From NCBI GenBank assembly GCA_006538405.1, contig BJKQ01000012.1, forward strand, positions 717,001-781,000: a stretch of 64,000 nucleotides of DNA, given 5' to 3'. Origin of the DNA: Hansfordia pulvinata. Its lineage: Eukaryota > Ascomycota > Sordariomycetes > Xylariales. Position 1 is the first letter of the stretch; the number at the start of each line of letters is the position of its first letter. Positions 9,292-20,445 of this stretch are shown here, in pieces. The notes beneath the pieces are model-generated. The model searched no databases, was not told the origin of the DNA, and was given only the letters and a program-made list of their open reading frames with translations. A program made the translations under genes and the position numbers.

Positions 9292-11259
9292 ATGAACCCT
9301 CCACTCCTCCGCCGCACGCTCCCCACTACTTGCGCGCGCCTCCCTGTCCTCTCTCGGCCTCTTCGCCATCTGCCCGCCTCACAGAGGCCTTTCCACTCCA
9401 CAATGGCCTCTCACACCACCGCCAAGCTCAAGCCCGCTGCCCGTGTCTCTGGCCAGCGGCAGGATGTCTGGTTCGTCGAGTCCGCGCCGCTGTGAGCGCC
9501 TGCGCGCTGTCGTGTTGACCTCTCGCGTCTAGGTCCATCATCAACGAGGCCGCCGCCGCTTCCCCCAAGCAGCCCATCGTGAACATGGGCCAGGGCTTCT
9601 TCGGATACAACCCGCCCCCGTTCATCATCGATGCTGCCAAGCACGCCTTGGACCGCGTGGAGTGCAACCAGTACAGCCCAACCAAGGGCCGCCCGCGCCT
9701 CAAGCAGGCCATTGCCGATGCCTACAGCCCCTTCTGGGGTCGCAAGCTCAACCCCGACACTGAAGTCACCATCACCACCGGGGCCAACGAGGGCATGTGG
9801 CCCTGCTATCGCCGTCGTGCTCACCTGACTTCCACTTGCTGACTACGTTCTCAGGTATGCTGAGCGCCTTCATGGGCTTCATCGAGCCCGGTGATGAGGT
9901 CATCATCTTTGAGCCCTTTTTCGACCAGTACGTGGCCCGCGAAGAGCTATCCCCTTGACTGTCGGAAGTCAACACTTTTGCCAAGACTTAAAGCCACCCA
10001 ATCGTCAGGCTTAAACAACTGGAGGACCTACTTGTTCAAGTAGGCTCTTTTACTCTCCATGGACATGATCTGAGGTCTTGGCAAAACTGTTGATTTCCGA
10101 CAGTCAAGGGGATAGGCAAAGTGCAAGAGCTCACACTGGCATCAGGTATATCAGCAACATCGAGATGCCCGGCGGCAAAATCACATACGTGCCCCTCTCG
10201 CCCCCTGCGGACGGCGCTACTACGACATCCTCGGCTGCCAACTGGACTGTCGACTTTGACCAGCTCGAGAAGGCCATCTCTCCCAGGACCAAGATGATCG
10301 TGCTGAACACGCCCCGTAAGCAAAATCACCCTCTACCTGCCACGTTCACTCTTGGTCGGCTAACACGGACCACAGACAACCCCGTCGGCAAGGTGTTCTC
10401 CAAGGAAGAGCTGCAGCGCATTGGTGACCTCTGTGTCAAGAATGAAATCATCATTCTCTCTGACGAGGTCTACGACCGCCTGTATTACACCCCCTTCACC
10501 CGGATCGCCACCCTCTCGCCCGAGATCGAGAACCTCACCCTCACCGTCGGCTCGGCCGGCAAGAACTTCTACGCCACCGGATGGCGTGTAGGTAAGGCAA
10601 CCCGCTGCCTATCAAAGCGCCATGGTCGCTCCCCATACTGACAGGGCATCAGGTTGGTTGATGGGGCCTGAGCACCTCATCAAATATGTCTCCGCGGCGC
10701 ACACTCGAATCTGCTACTCTTCCGTGTCCCCCTTGCAGGAGGCTTGTGCCATTGGTAAGTTTCCCCATTACTGCTTCCCCCCCCCCCCCCCCCCCCCCCC
10801 CCGCATCCCATCGTGGTGACCGTCAACATGTAACCCATGTACTCACGTTATTGACCCCCATCGTCAGGCTTCGAGCAGGCCGAGGCGCAGGGCTTCTGGG
10901 ACGAGACGGTGCGGGACATGAAGGCCAAGATTGCGCGCTTCAACGAGGTGTGGGAGGAGCTGGGCCTGCCGTACTCGGACCCGGAGGGCGGCTACTTCGT
11001 CATGGTCAACATGTCCAAGGTCAAGGTCCCCGCCGACTACCCGTTCCCGCCGCACGTCGCCTCGCGCCCGCGCGACTTCCGCCTCGCCTGGTTCCTCATC
11101 CACGAGGTCGGCGTCGCCGCCATCCCGCCCACCGAGTTCTACACCGACGCCAACTCGCACATCGCCGAGGACTACATGCGCTTCGCCGTCTGCAAGGGCG
11201 ACGACGTGCTCGAGACGGCCAAGGAGCGACTGCGCGGCCTCAAGAAGTACATAGAGTAG
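9292..11259 (+). CDS. PLP-dependent aminotransferase, kynurenine aminotransferase / cysteine-S-conjugate beta-lyase type (BNA3-like)
   Basis: Seven exons (9292-9491, 9533-9792, 9855-9927, 10146-10315, 10376-10591, 10653-10754, 10868-11259) total 1413 bp, 470 residues. Class I/II fold-type I motifs are present: NMGQGFFGYNPP near the N-terminus, QYSPTKGRPRLKQA, TTGANEGM, EPFFDQY, TPHNPVGKVF, ILSDEVYDRL, the PLP lysine in SVGSAGKNFYATGW, and EGGYFVMVN with a C-terminal DFRLAWFLIHEVGV. It would convert kynurenine to kynurenate or transaminate related amino acids. The first ATG adds about 37 residues rich in Arg/Ser/Leu (MNPPLLRRTL) that look like a mitochondrial presequence. A second in-frame ATG at 9403 (MASHTTAKL) could give a cytosolic form. 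Oddities are intron 1 of 41 bp, intron 2 with a GC donor (GCATGT..CAG, 9793-9854), intron 3 enlarged to 218 bp by a transposon, and intron 6 with 26 C residues. Confidence 0.93.
9950..10112. mobile_element. 163-bp terminal-inverted-repeat element (MITE) in aminotransferase intron 3
   Basis: The left arm 9950-9987 and the right arm 10075-10112 are reverse complements over 38 bp with two mismatches (start TCCCCTTGACTGTCGGAA). The element is flanked on both sides by TA (9948-9949 and 10113-10114), the target duplication expected of Tc1/mariner-type elements. The interior lacks a coding frame and includes a perfect 8-bp-stem hairpin at 10027-10044. Removing it leaves an intron of ordinary size (about 55 bp). 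It therefore looks like a non-autonomous element that landed in an intron and is spliced out. Confidence 0.78.
10777..10802. repeat. Poly(C) tract, 26 bp, in an intron
   Basis: Uninterrupted C run inside aminotransferase intron 6 (10755-10867). The length is likely to be polymorphic or mis-measured. Confidence 0.9.
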
Positions 11260-12034
11260 AAGTCGGGCGATGGGTGGCATGAATCGGCCTTCTCGGGGCG
11301 GCGTCACACGGGATAAATAAAATGTTGGCTGTACTCTGTCGGCTATACGACGGCGTTCATCATGCACGTTTCTGGGCAGTCGCATCGTGTGTAACGGGCA
11401 ATGTAATTGTGACGGCCGCGACGCGGTCCTAGAAGACCAGTCTGCCACGGGCTAGCTACATGGGCACGACACCCTGCCTTTTCGTATCGTTCTCAAATCC
11501 TCTCCGTACTGTGTACGTTTTTACCTGTTGTGATCGGGCCAGAAGACGGAAAACCGAATCTGCGGCGCCCCTGGCCCTATCATCAACGTCCAAAATCCTG
11601 CCTGTTGCACCGTTTTTTTTTATCCTCCTCGTCTCAGGGAAACAGGTGAAAAGAAAGCCAATAATAGGAGCCAAGTCCCGGCACGCAACGTGCTCCGTTT
11701 GCTTCCGTGCTTTGCAGTGGTTCCACGCGTGGAAGGAGAGTCGTCAATGAGTTGCGGATTAGGCCGGGTCGGGCGGAGGGGGCGAGGCTGGAAGCGCAAG
11801 TAACTTTGACGAGTGGTGGTATGTCTCGAAGTCTTGACTTCTGTTTCACGGACGTGTGAGAACAAGCCTGGTTGGTCAGGGGCTGTAGAGTGGAAGCAGC
11901 GGACAAGTTAGTACCACCCCCCTGCTCTTCGTCGTCCCTGTGTATTCACAGACGCCCTTCTGAATTCAGCCTGGACCGGACTATTTTGCCTCTTATTCAC
12001 CACGCCATTGCCGCCGCCACCGCCGTGCCGAAGC
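11260..12034. other. Intergenic, convergent
   Basis: 775 bp between the 3' ends of the aminotransferase (+) and ALG14 (-). It presumably holds both 3' untranslated regions; AATAAA-like sequence (GATAAATAAAAT) at 11311-11322 is a plausible polyadenylation signal for the aminotransferase. No gene is seen. Confidence 0.45.
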
Positions 12035-12498
12035 TCAGAAACCAGCGTGGACAAAGTCCGGCTCGAGGTGGGCATCCGGGTACTGGGCCGCGAGCTCGAC
12101 GTGCTGGACGATGAAGAGGTCGGCCAGCTTGAAGTGGTAGACGTAGCGGCCGGTCAGGCTCATGTGCTTGGTGCTGGACCAGTTCTCGATGTAGACCAGG
12201 CGGGTGCTGCCGCCGACGATGCCCTCGCCGCCGCCGCCAGGGCGGCCCAGCATGCCCAGAGCGCGCAGCAGGCGGGCGACCAGCAGGGCGATGCCGCCCG
12301 TGGCCGGGCCGTTGGTCAGCAGCACGTCCGGGTGGCGGCGGGGCCAGCCCTGGCGCTTCATGTGGATGGCGCGGACGACGTCGCAGGCGGAGCGGAGGGC
12401 GCTGAGGGGCACGGAGCGCCAGGGCTGGCCGACGTCGCGGGCGCGGCGGACCAGCTGGGCGTCGAAGCCGGCGTCGGCCTGCTGTTGCCCCCGCCGAG

Positions 12499-12530
<32 letters not shown>

Positions 12531-13399
12531 TGGCGCAGCTTGCGCTCGAGGGCGCGGGCCTTGGCCAGCGAGCGCGAGTCGTCGGCGCCCACGATGTAGC
12601 GGCGGCAGGCGGGGATGCGCTGGGGCTGGCCGCGGCCGCCGAGGAACGAGTGCTCGATCATGTCGAGCATCTCCTTGGTGTGGCCGCCGGAGCCCAGGAC
12701 GAAGACGGCGTAGCGGATGCGCCGGCCGGCCGCCGGGTCGTCGTCGTCCTCCTCCTCGGCGGCGCCGTCAGTGTCGGGGCCGCGAAGGCGCTCGAGCACG
12801 TCTGCAAACTGATCATGGGAGGGGTGGCACGAAGGAAGCTTGTGGTTAGCGCGCTCGCGACTTGGCTTTGTGTGCTGATCGATGACGACGGCGATAGACA
12901 GGGGAGGAAGGGGAGCAGAAGCTTGAGAGATCAGAAGGGGGGCAGCACTCACGTAGGTGGCCTGCAACCACGTAACGCCCAATTGGACCCAGAAGGCGAA
13001 GACTTCCCAGGGAGACTTGGTGCCGAAGAGGAGCCCGGCGGTGCTCAAGACAAAGATGTACAAGAGAGCGTCCGGAAAGGTCTTGGTCTGCTGGCCCACG
13101 ATGGAAGCCACGAAGCCCATGACAGCCGGCCTCGTACCAGTCTCCGCTATCCACAGTAAGCCGGAGAAGCTGAGGGGGATCATGAGACAGGTGATGATTT
13201 GAAATCCGAAGCCGTAAGCAAGGCAGGCAGACATCAAACACGAGCTGATGACGACATAAAGGGGATGGTTCCAGAGATGGGTGGAGTGGATGATGCCGAA
13301 TGCACAGCACATCTTTGCAAGGAACCACATCTGGCCGTCGGTGGTGTGCAAGACACGGCCACCGCCGGCCGTGTCGAGGCCACCGTTAGGCGAGGGCAT
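12035..13399 (-). CDS. alg14: ALG14, UDP-GlcNAc transferase membrane subunit, with multi-span N-terminal extension
   Basis: Exon 1 is 13399-12953, intron 12952-12809 (GTGAGT..GCTAAC..CAG, 144 bp), exon 2 is 12808-12035; 406 residues. The intron length is a multiple of 3 with no stop, so an unspliced reading also stays open, but the perfect donor and branch site argue for removal. The ALG14 domain starts at about residue 175: FVLGSGGHTKEMLDMIE (Rossmann glycine loop), RYIVGADDSRS, DVLLTNGPATGGIALLVA, then the diagnostic VYIENWSSTKHMSLTGR, LADLFIVQH and YPDAHL. ALG14 anchors ALG13 at the ER to add the second GlcNAc of the lipid-linked oligosaccharide. The N-terminal 149 residues hold four or five hydrophobic segments, whereas canonical ALG14 has a single anchor. 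An Ala-rich loop and an acidic EEEDDDD stretch are insertions. Confidence 0.86.
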
Positions 13400-15185
13400 G
13401 ATGTGGTCTCGCGTTGCGGATGCAGGGTCGTCTGGGGAGGTCTGTTGAATATGACTCGATGCCCAAGAGCTTCAGGGGTAACTCTTCTTCTGGAGGCGAA
13501 GACGGATGATGGAACGAAGATGGATGTTGTGATGGAGAACCGAGCGAGGACGGCCGGGATGTAGGAGAGGGATGTTTCTGGGGGTTCCCAGTGTCAGAAG
13601 AGAGGGTGTTTGTTTTGGCCACCAGAGCGAAAGGGATGGTCATTCAGCCCAGGCCACTTTTGCTGTGTGTGTAGTGCTGCAGGCTGCCATATGTGCTGGG
13701 TGGGAATTCAATGTGTGTGCCTTGTGCCCTAGTCATGTGCCTGAGGGCAGCGATCTATTCAAGTCAGGAGGAAAGTTGGGATTGTGAGGCTGGTGACGAG
13801 GTGCACTGGCAAGAGGTCGAGTTGGCGATGGTGTTGTCCCCACTGAAACAGCTTGTTCAGTGATGGTGTTCAACCCCTTGTCTTAAGGGGGAAAGGGGCA
13901 CAACCTTGCTTCCACAGAGGCAAGCTATAAGGACTTTTCAAGAGTTCAAAGTTCCCTGAATTGGCCCCTATGCTTTAATAAGACACAGAACTTGCTCTGC
14001 CTTGCCCTTGATGTGTTGATCAAGATGTCAGTGGTCATTGCCTCTGCAAATGTCAGAGCAGCCAATGGCACAAGGAGACAGTGGAGTTGATTGCTTATCC
14101 TCTGTTGTCTATTGCAAGCAATGAGTTTGAGGAGAGCGCTGTATTGTTTGCCACCACGGTCTTCAAAGGCACTCTGCCATTCAATTAGCTGTGTGTTCCA
14201 GATAGTGTCGGCCTGGCAGACTACCTTGGAGAGGGTGGTGGAAACCAATGAGCACAGCAGAGCAGCTGACCAAAGCAGCATCAAGTCCCAGCTGATAAGG
14301 AGGGGAGGTCTAGCTGTCAGTAAAGCAGTTATACACAAGCCTTGGCCACAAAAGCAGCATTGTGCGCTTGGTTCCATGCAATTGCCCCGGGTCACGGAGC
14401 AGATAGGCGGACTCGGATGGAGGCGCACCGGCGAGCGGGACGCAGAGTGCTCGTCTGCGGCTTACGCACGGCGTTTGGAGTTGCAGCTCTGGCCACAACG
14501 CGTCTGGTCCACGGGCCAGGCCGTTAGGTACCCGAAGGACGCTTACAGGAGGGCAGCATATCCGTACACAACGGTTTGCAGCTTAGGTACGCTTACGGGC
14601 AGTCAACCGGGACGGACGCTTCGGAGCTTACCTAAGGTGGGTGGGTAGAATTACCGGGACCTGACCGGCACAAGCTCAGTGAGCCTAGCAGCGCTGCCTG
14701 ACGTTCTACGGGGGTTCTGGAAGCGCCGACGCACGAGTGATTCACGCACGGCCTCCGTCATCGCTGTGCGGAGGCTCGTACTCGTAGGTGCTTGCTCTAT
14801 CGATAAACATCTTTAATAGGCCCTTTCACTAAGACATGGAAGCCCTGCCGACATTAACCCCGGGTGGCGGAGTTAATGCCACCTCGAGCTGCTGGGCGTG
14901 TAAATTGTTTGTTGATCGCCACCCATCTCCCATCAACGCGACTCGACTCGAATAAGGGACGCTGCCCATCGGACATGATCCAGACCTCCGCGCACACACC
15001 GGCCTCTACTCATTCTCATTCGTGTACTTAATATCGCGTTCGCCCACCACTACCGCGTTGCTTCGGCCCGCTTTCGACCACATCCGCCGCAGCATAAACT
15101 TTGCTCCCGGGCATTTTGCATCGTCATCACCAACCGCGGCGTCGCCCGCCAGCCTGCCCGAGCTGAGATCGATCGCCCTTTCATC
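13400..15185. other. Intergenic, 1.8 kb, ALG14 leader and ima1-side promoter
   Basis: Divergent interval. 13400-13650 is probably the ALG14 5' leader. 13800-14430 has lower G+C and a different texture from its surroundings (see possible retroelement remnant). 14450-14640 contains four GCTTAC units, and 14778-14787 holds TACTCGTA. No ordinary gene is supported. Confidence 0.4.
13946..14428 (-). pseudogene. Possible degenerate Ty1/copia C-terminal fragment
   Basis: A 160-codon open stretch in a patch of lower G+C. Near its end it reads MTTDIL followed by basic residues and SKF.VLL, which resembles the MxADILTK..xR.xHxKFxxLL end of copia RNase H. DTIWNTQLIEW could correspond to the AIWLRRLL segment. 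The catalytic motifs are not intact and the match is weak. It may equally be an unconstrained frame. Confidence 0.25.
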
Positions 15186-17547
15186 ATGTCCTCTCTTCGC
15201 CTACGCAAGCGGCTCAGCTGCTTCTACTGTGGCAAGAGAACCTCCACCGCCTTCAACGGCCAGTCCAGGTTCGACTGCCCTACGTGCGACGCCACGAACT
15301 GGCTGGATAAAGTGAGTCTCAGCCCCCGAGTTCCGTCCGTTCGGGTCGCAAAGTCCGCATGAATCGGAGGCAGGCTAGCTGCCCAACGTGCCAGAGCTGA
15401 CTGCAAAAACTACAGGATGGTGATATCGCCGACGTACCCCCTTCCGAAGCGGCCTCCGAGGCCCCACCGATCCAGTTCGCCATCCCCCGCGCCTCCGCAA
15501 CCCGCTCGCCCTCGCCCTCATATTCCCCCCAGCCAACGTCGCCAAGCCAAGAGCCGTCCGTTTTCTGCGACAGATGCCTGCGAAATCAACATCTGGTTGC
15601 AAGTGTCGTTGCGCAGTACGAGTGGCCCGAGAACGGCTCCCCCAAAGAAGAGAAGGCAGCCGAGGAAAAGTTCTATGCGCTGCGGCGGGACATGCAGAAC
15701 AGGTATCCTCAGGTATGCGCCGACTGCGCGCCCCGAGCCGAGCAACGGCTGCGCAACACCAGTTACACTGCCCAAACAGACCACATCCGGCGCATGATGG
15801 ACCGGTCCCGGCTTTACCGCCAAGACGTTCGGAAAAAGGGGTTTCTCGACTATTTTGACACGGCCGGGCAGTGGTCATGGCACCTCGGCTTCCTCTTGCA
15901 GTGGTGCTGGCAGGTTGCTGTTCTCTACTCGCTCCTGATGGAGGCCTACAGCCCTGCCGCTGGGTCCGGGTGGCTCGGCCGGATTCTCGCACTGCCTGCG
16001 GGGCTTGGGCTCCCATATCTTCTCCGCGACGATCGCATTCTCCGATGGGCGATCAACTTTGGCCTCTGCTCGTTTGTCTGGAACCCCCGATTCAAGCAAG
16101 CGATTCGCGGATTCACGCAACATATCATGGGCTTCAAGCATTGGTATACCTACCAGCTGATCATTCTGCTTGCCCGCTTTGTCTGCCTCTCCATGGTGCA
16201 GTACAGGGAATCTAAGGCATTGCCTGCCTCGACGGCCATAGGCGCACAAGTGGTGATTGCCTTGGTGATGGCCTACGTAAGTCCTCTACTGCCCCGTCCA
16301 GGCGCGAGTGATGATTGACACTGACATGATGCAGATTCGACGAGAGGCGCTGAGGTGCTTTCGCACCGACATGTCTCCTTTGTTTCGCCACAACTCCAAG
16401 GGCCTGGGCCCGGTTGGGTCGCCCGCGAAAGAGGCCAGGCGCCCGGCAAAAGAAGGACTCGGCTCGATACTCGACGAAATCCTGCAGACGCCTTCGAAAC
16501 CCTCTTCGCCGCAACCCCCAGCGGAATCGCCGATTGAGTCGCCACCCAAAACATCACCGCATAGCCGCGTAGACATTCTGCCAAGTGCACTCGGATCGCC
16601 CCCAGCCGGCTGGAGTCAGGGGTCTCCGCCAGCAAGTTCTCGCAATTCCCGATTTGATGCGCTCACTCTCCGCGATGAGCCGCCGCCCCCTCCACCAGAG
16701 CCGGCCCCAATTCAGTACGAACAAGAGATGGACTGGTCGCCTTCAGCATCACAACACCGGGCGTTCCGAGAGTACAACCCCTACAAGGTGAAGAACATGA
16801 ACCCGCGGTTCAACGACATGCCCATGGAGCCCAAGCACGGTCCCTTCTGGTACAAGGTGCCACCCGCACCCACGAATCCGGCTCGGAGGGCGCGGAACCC
16901 ACCCATCAGGCCCATCATCCGGGAGAGCCCCAAGGATAAGGGGGCCGACATGTTCAAGATTTCCTCAAAAGGTCCTATCGACGTGAGCGCAGGCAGCGAG
17001 GGCTACTCGTCCGACTTTCGCCTGGCCGACCCCAAATTTTTTGCCCCAGAAGCCAAGGACGATCCCCGCGAGGGGCTGGTCAACCTCTTCAACAACTCAT
17101 TTAGTCTCAGCCCAAGTCCGGAGGACGATCGTCCCCCGGGGGCGGGCGATGGGGGCAGCCCGCCAACGGACGCCCACCGCAGGGCCAGCACAGAGTGAGC
17201 CGCATGTTGGAGCTGGGGATGCTGGCCGGGGCGCTGGCAGGCTGGCTGTACGGGGTGGGCACGGAGGAGGCGTGGGGCCCGGCGCTGGCGCTGGCATCAG
17301 TGTGCGCATGCTTGATTGCGTCGATCCGCCTGGCAGCGGACCTGGCGGTCGAACACCAGGTGCGGGTCGGCAGGAACCCTCCCCGATGTCGCTGGCCAGC
17401 CTGGGGTTGGCGCAGGTACTCGGCTCCCTGGCGGTCATGTGGAGCGTGTGGTCGACCACGCCGGGCAGCGGCGTGGTCAGCGGAGTCTACGGCAGCGCGC
17501 TCTTCGCGGCCAGCATCGCGCACCAGGTGTGGCACGTGGTCACGTAG
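15186..17547 (+). CDS. Ima1-type inner nuclear membrane protein (NET5/SAMP1 family), two apparent frame breaks near the 3' end
   Basis: Exons 15186-15311, 15416-16276 and 16335-17547. The N-terminus carries a zinc-finger-like Cys set (C12, C15, C31, C34: SCFYCG, DCPTCD), then FCDRC and VCADCAPRAE, the Ima1 N-terminal domain that couples heterochromatin or centromeres to the nuclear envelope in fission yeast. Membrane segments follow (WSWHLGFLLQWCWQVAVLYSL, WAINFGLCSFVW, YQLIILLARFVCLSM), then a Pro/Ser-rich nucleoplasmic region with MDWSPS and YNPYKVKNMNPRF, typical of the family. The first frame ends at a TGA (17196-17198). The expected C-terminal helices continue in the next frame (MLELGMLAGALAGW, RLAADLAVEHQ) and again in a third (SLASLGLAQVLGSLAVMW to stop at 17547). 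Two single missing bases (about 17130-17165 and 17360-17385) make exon 3 divisible by 3. Confidence 0.84.
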
Positions 17548-19250
17548 GCTGTGGCAAGGGCTGGTGATTTATTGAGTACTTTGCTGGACATGGGTAGCGA
17601 GTATCAAGTAGGCAGCATTGCGACACGGCGACCAGGGACGGCGGGGCTCCTTTTTCCCCTCTTTCGTCGACCCGAGAATGAGGTTGATGGATGTTTAAGA
17701 TTCACTTTGGGCATGAGTTTGGGAGTCTGGGTTGCGAGGGAGTACTGTTGCTTTCAAAGAGCTGTGAAGAGACATCAGCTTCAGGGGCACCTCAACGGGA
17801 GGCGCCGACTTTGGATCTCCAGAGCTTTTCTGTCCTAATCATGACGTGAATGGGGGACGAATGGCGCCCAGCTATGGGCTAACTGGGATTTGGTGAAAAC
17901 GGCCCCCAAGTTGAAGTTGTTCATCCGTGGTCTGCTCATCAGATCTTCTTGAGTCTGCACTCGCACGTGGGCTATTTGCGAGTCTCTATCGCAACTCTCG
18001 TGTCGACTCCGTACCTACTTCAGGGAAGAAACCCACTTTGTCTTGCGGATACCCCTGACTTGCGGCTGATCAGCCACATGCACGGAAGGCTGCGGTACGC
18101 GGACGCGCAAGTCTTAGGCACCTAGTACCTATGTACCTAGCCCCACGTAGCGGGTACCCGTGAGCCTACACATCCGTGTATCTGGTATTCCGTCTTTTGT
18201 GCCAGTCGATTACGCCGGAACGCGCGGAGCCCACGTATCGACAGCGTGTTCAAGGCGGTGCACTCGTCCATGTGCACCTTCCAGGCCTGACGAAGCCAGG
18301 TAGGTTGTTATGTGTACTCGTATCGGAGACGCTTGTATACATAGAAATCAACTTGGTTGTCAAGAGCAGACATTGTTGGGAAAGGTCCCAGGCCCTGCCT
18401 CGGTTCCCCGGCTGGAAACATGAATACCCAGATAGTGTGCGGACCTGTCGGGAGTGGTACGATGCGGGTGGTGTGATGCCGGCGTGTCGGGCAACCGTGG
18501 GTGGCGAGTTGCCGGGCGCTCGGGCGATAGGCTATCCGCCCTACCGCCCACGAGTTCCCGGTTGCCTTGTGATCGTTGTCGAGTGGAGTGACGAGAGTCC
18601 CTTTCCTGCGGGTATCGCTTTTTGGGGGCGGGCACTTGGCGAGGAGCGTCCATGAGTCATTGTGCTGGCGCACTGTAGCGGTACTTGCCCCAATGTACAC
18701 GCTTTAGCTCTGTGCAATTTGCACGACGGCCCATTCAACGCGACCGCGACGGACCCTTTCCCTCCCAAATTGCCATCCATGCACTCCGCCTCGTTTCCCG
18801 TCTGCCCGTCGCAAACGTCCATCAGCAACCCACCTTCGCCCGTTCCACCCCAATTTGCCCTCCCACCTCCCCTTACTCCGTACGAGTACTACCAGGTGCT
18901 CCCACTTCGCCCAGCGCAAGCTCCACGTACCTCTACCCTCGCCCCCCCTGCCGGCCCTGTACTCATCCCTACAACGCCTGCTTCCTGGGTCAACATGAGA
19001 ACATGAGAAGTCCCTAGCCCCTTATCTGATAAATTCTACCCTCGTCTGCTCTCCATCGTCCACTCCCTCGAACGACGCCACCGATTCACGTCGCATACTT
19101 CTGCCACCTGCTCGACGCATCTTCCAGCGCATTATTCTCGCTTGCAGCACCAGTCTCGCGAGACGAGCCCGGCTCACTGACGTCCAAACCAATTGTTCTC
19201 GGCGGCTTCCGCCTCACCACAACCACCACCGCCACCACAGCGCCGCCAAC
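17548..19250. other. Intergenic, 1.7 kb
   Basis: 3' flank of the ima1-like gene, then the promoter of scs7. 18121-18156 is a run of ACCTA/TACCTA/GGTACCC units. 18313-18323 and 18881-18890 contain TACTCGTA/TACGAGTA. 18700-19250 is pyrimidine-rich as expected of a leader. No gene is supported; the long minus-strand frame at 19086-19979 is a shadow of scs7. Confidence 0.45.
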
Positions 19251-20445
19251 ATGCCTGGCCGCACTCTCCCCACCCTCTCGCGCGCTGAGGTCGAGTCGCA
19301 CAAGACGGAGAAATCCTGCTATGTCACCATCGGCGCTGAGGTCTACGATGTGACCGACTTCCTCGATGCCCACCCCGGCGGTCCCGAGCTGATCCTCGAC
19401 TACGCCGGCAAGGACGTCGCCGATATCCTCAAAGACTCCGACTCTCACACCCACTCCGAGTCCGCCTACGAGGTTCTCGCCGACTCCCTTGTCGGCTTCA
19501 TCGCCACCCCCAAGCTCAAACCCGACTCCAAAGTTCAGACCCAGATTGCCGACAGCCAGATCAACGAGCGCGTCACGCCCCTCGTCCACCCCCGCACCGG
19601 CATGTCCTGCGAAGAGGACCTCAGCAAGGACACCGATTTCAAAAATGACTATAAGACACACAAGTTCCTTGACCTCGAGAAGCCCCTCCTCATGCAGGTC
19701 TGGCGCGGTGGTTTCTCGAAGCGCTTCTACCTCGACCAGGTCCACCGTCCGCGCCACTACAAAGGCGGCGCCTCCGCGCCTCTCTTCGGCAACTTCCTCG
19801 AGCCCCTCAGTCTGACACCCTGGTGGGTCGTACCAACTCTGTGGGTGCCCTGCGTCGCCTACGGCACCTGGTTCGCCGCCGAGGGCTTCCACTACAAGAG
19901 CGTCGAGGCTGCATACTGGGTGCTGGGCTTCTTCATCTGGACCCTCGTTGAGTATATCATGCACCGCTGCCTCTTCCATCTTGACGAGTATGTTCTTATC
20001 CCGCCCCAGCTCGATACTTTCAATTTGGGATCATACACTGACCTAATCCAGCTACCTTCCCGACAATCGCGTTGGCATCACCCTCCACTTCCTGCTGCAC
20101 GGCGTCCACCACTACCTCCCCATGGACAAGTACCGCCTGGTCATGCCCCCGACTCTCTTCGTGGCGCTGGCGGTGCCCTTCTGGAAGCTGGCGCACACCG
20201 TATTCTTCTACGACTGGTACGCGGCGCTCACCGTGTTCTGTGGTGGTGTCTTTGGTTACATCTGCTACGACTTGACGCACTACTTCCTGCACCACCAGAA
20301 CCTGCCCTTGTGGTACAAGGGCCTCAAGAAGTATCACCTGGCTCACCACTTCCTCGACTACGAGCTTGGCTTCGGCGTCACGAGCCGTTTCTGGGACCAG
20401 GTCTTTGGCACGGAGCTGGCCACCGTGGTCAAGACTAAGGACTGA
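19251..20445 (+). CDS. scs7: Sphingolipid (ceramide) fatty acid 2-hydroxylase, cytochrome b5 fusion
   Basis: Exon 1 is 19251-19987, intron 19988-20051, exon 2 is 20052-20445; 376 residues, the usual length. The N-terminal cytochrome b5 domain (about 8-85) has the heme signature LDAHPGGPELIL (H41) and a second ligand in SDSHTHSE. The fatty acid hydroxylase domain (about 215-365) has the di-iron histidine boxes HRCLFH, HFLLHGVHH, HYFLHH and HLAHHF between hydrophobic helices (WWVVPTLWVPCVAYG, AYWVLGFFIWTLVEY, LFVALAVPFWKLA). The enzyme alpha-hydroxylates the very long chain fatty acid of ceramide in the ER. All key residues are present. Gene order with the following splicing factor is simply tandem. 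Confidence 0.96.

Noticed and set aside
17195..17201. GTGAGC at the apparent Ima1 stop as a real intron donor
   Set aside because: The bases immediately downstream encode the expected C-terminal membrane helices, so an intron there would remove required sequence; a single-base loss upstream explains the frame better.
19086..19979. 297-codon minus-strand open frame
   Set aside because: It lies antisense over the scs7 first exon, is rich in Gly/Val/Glu as expected of a GC-rich shadow frame, and has no domain.
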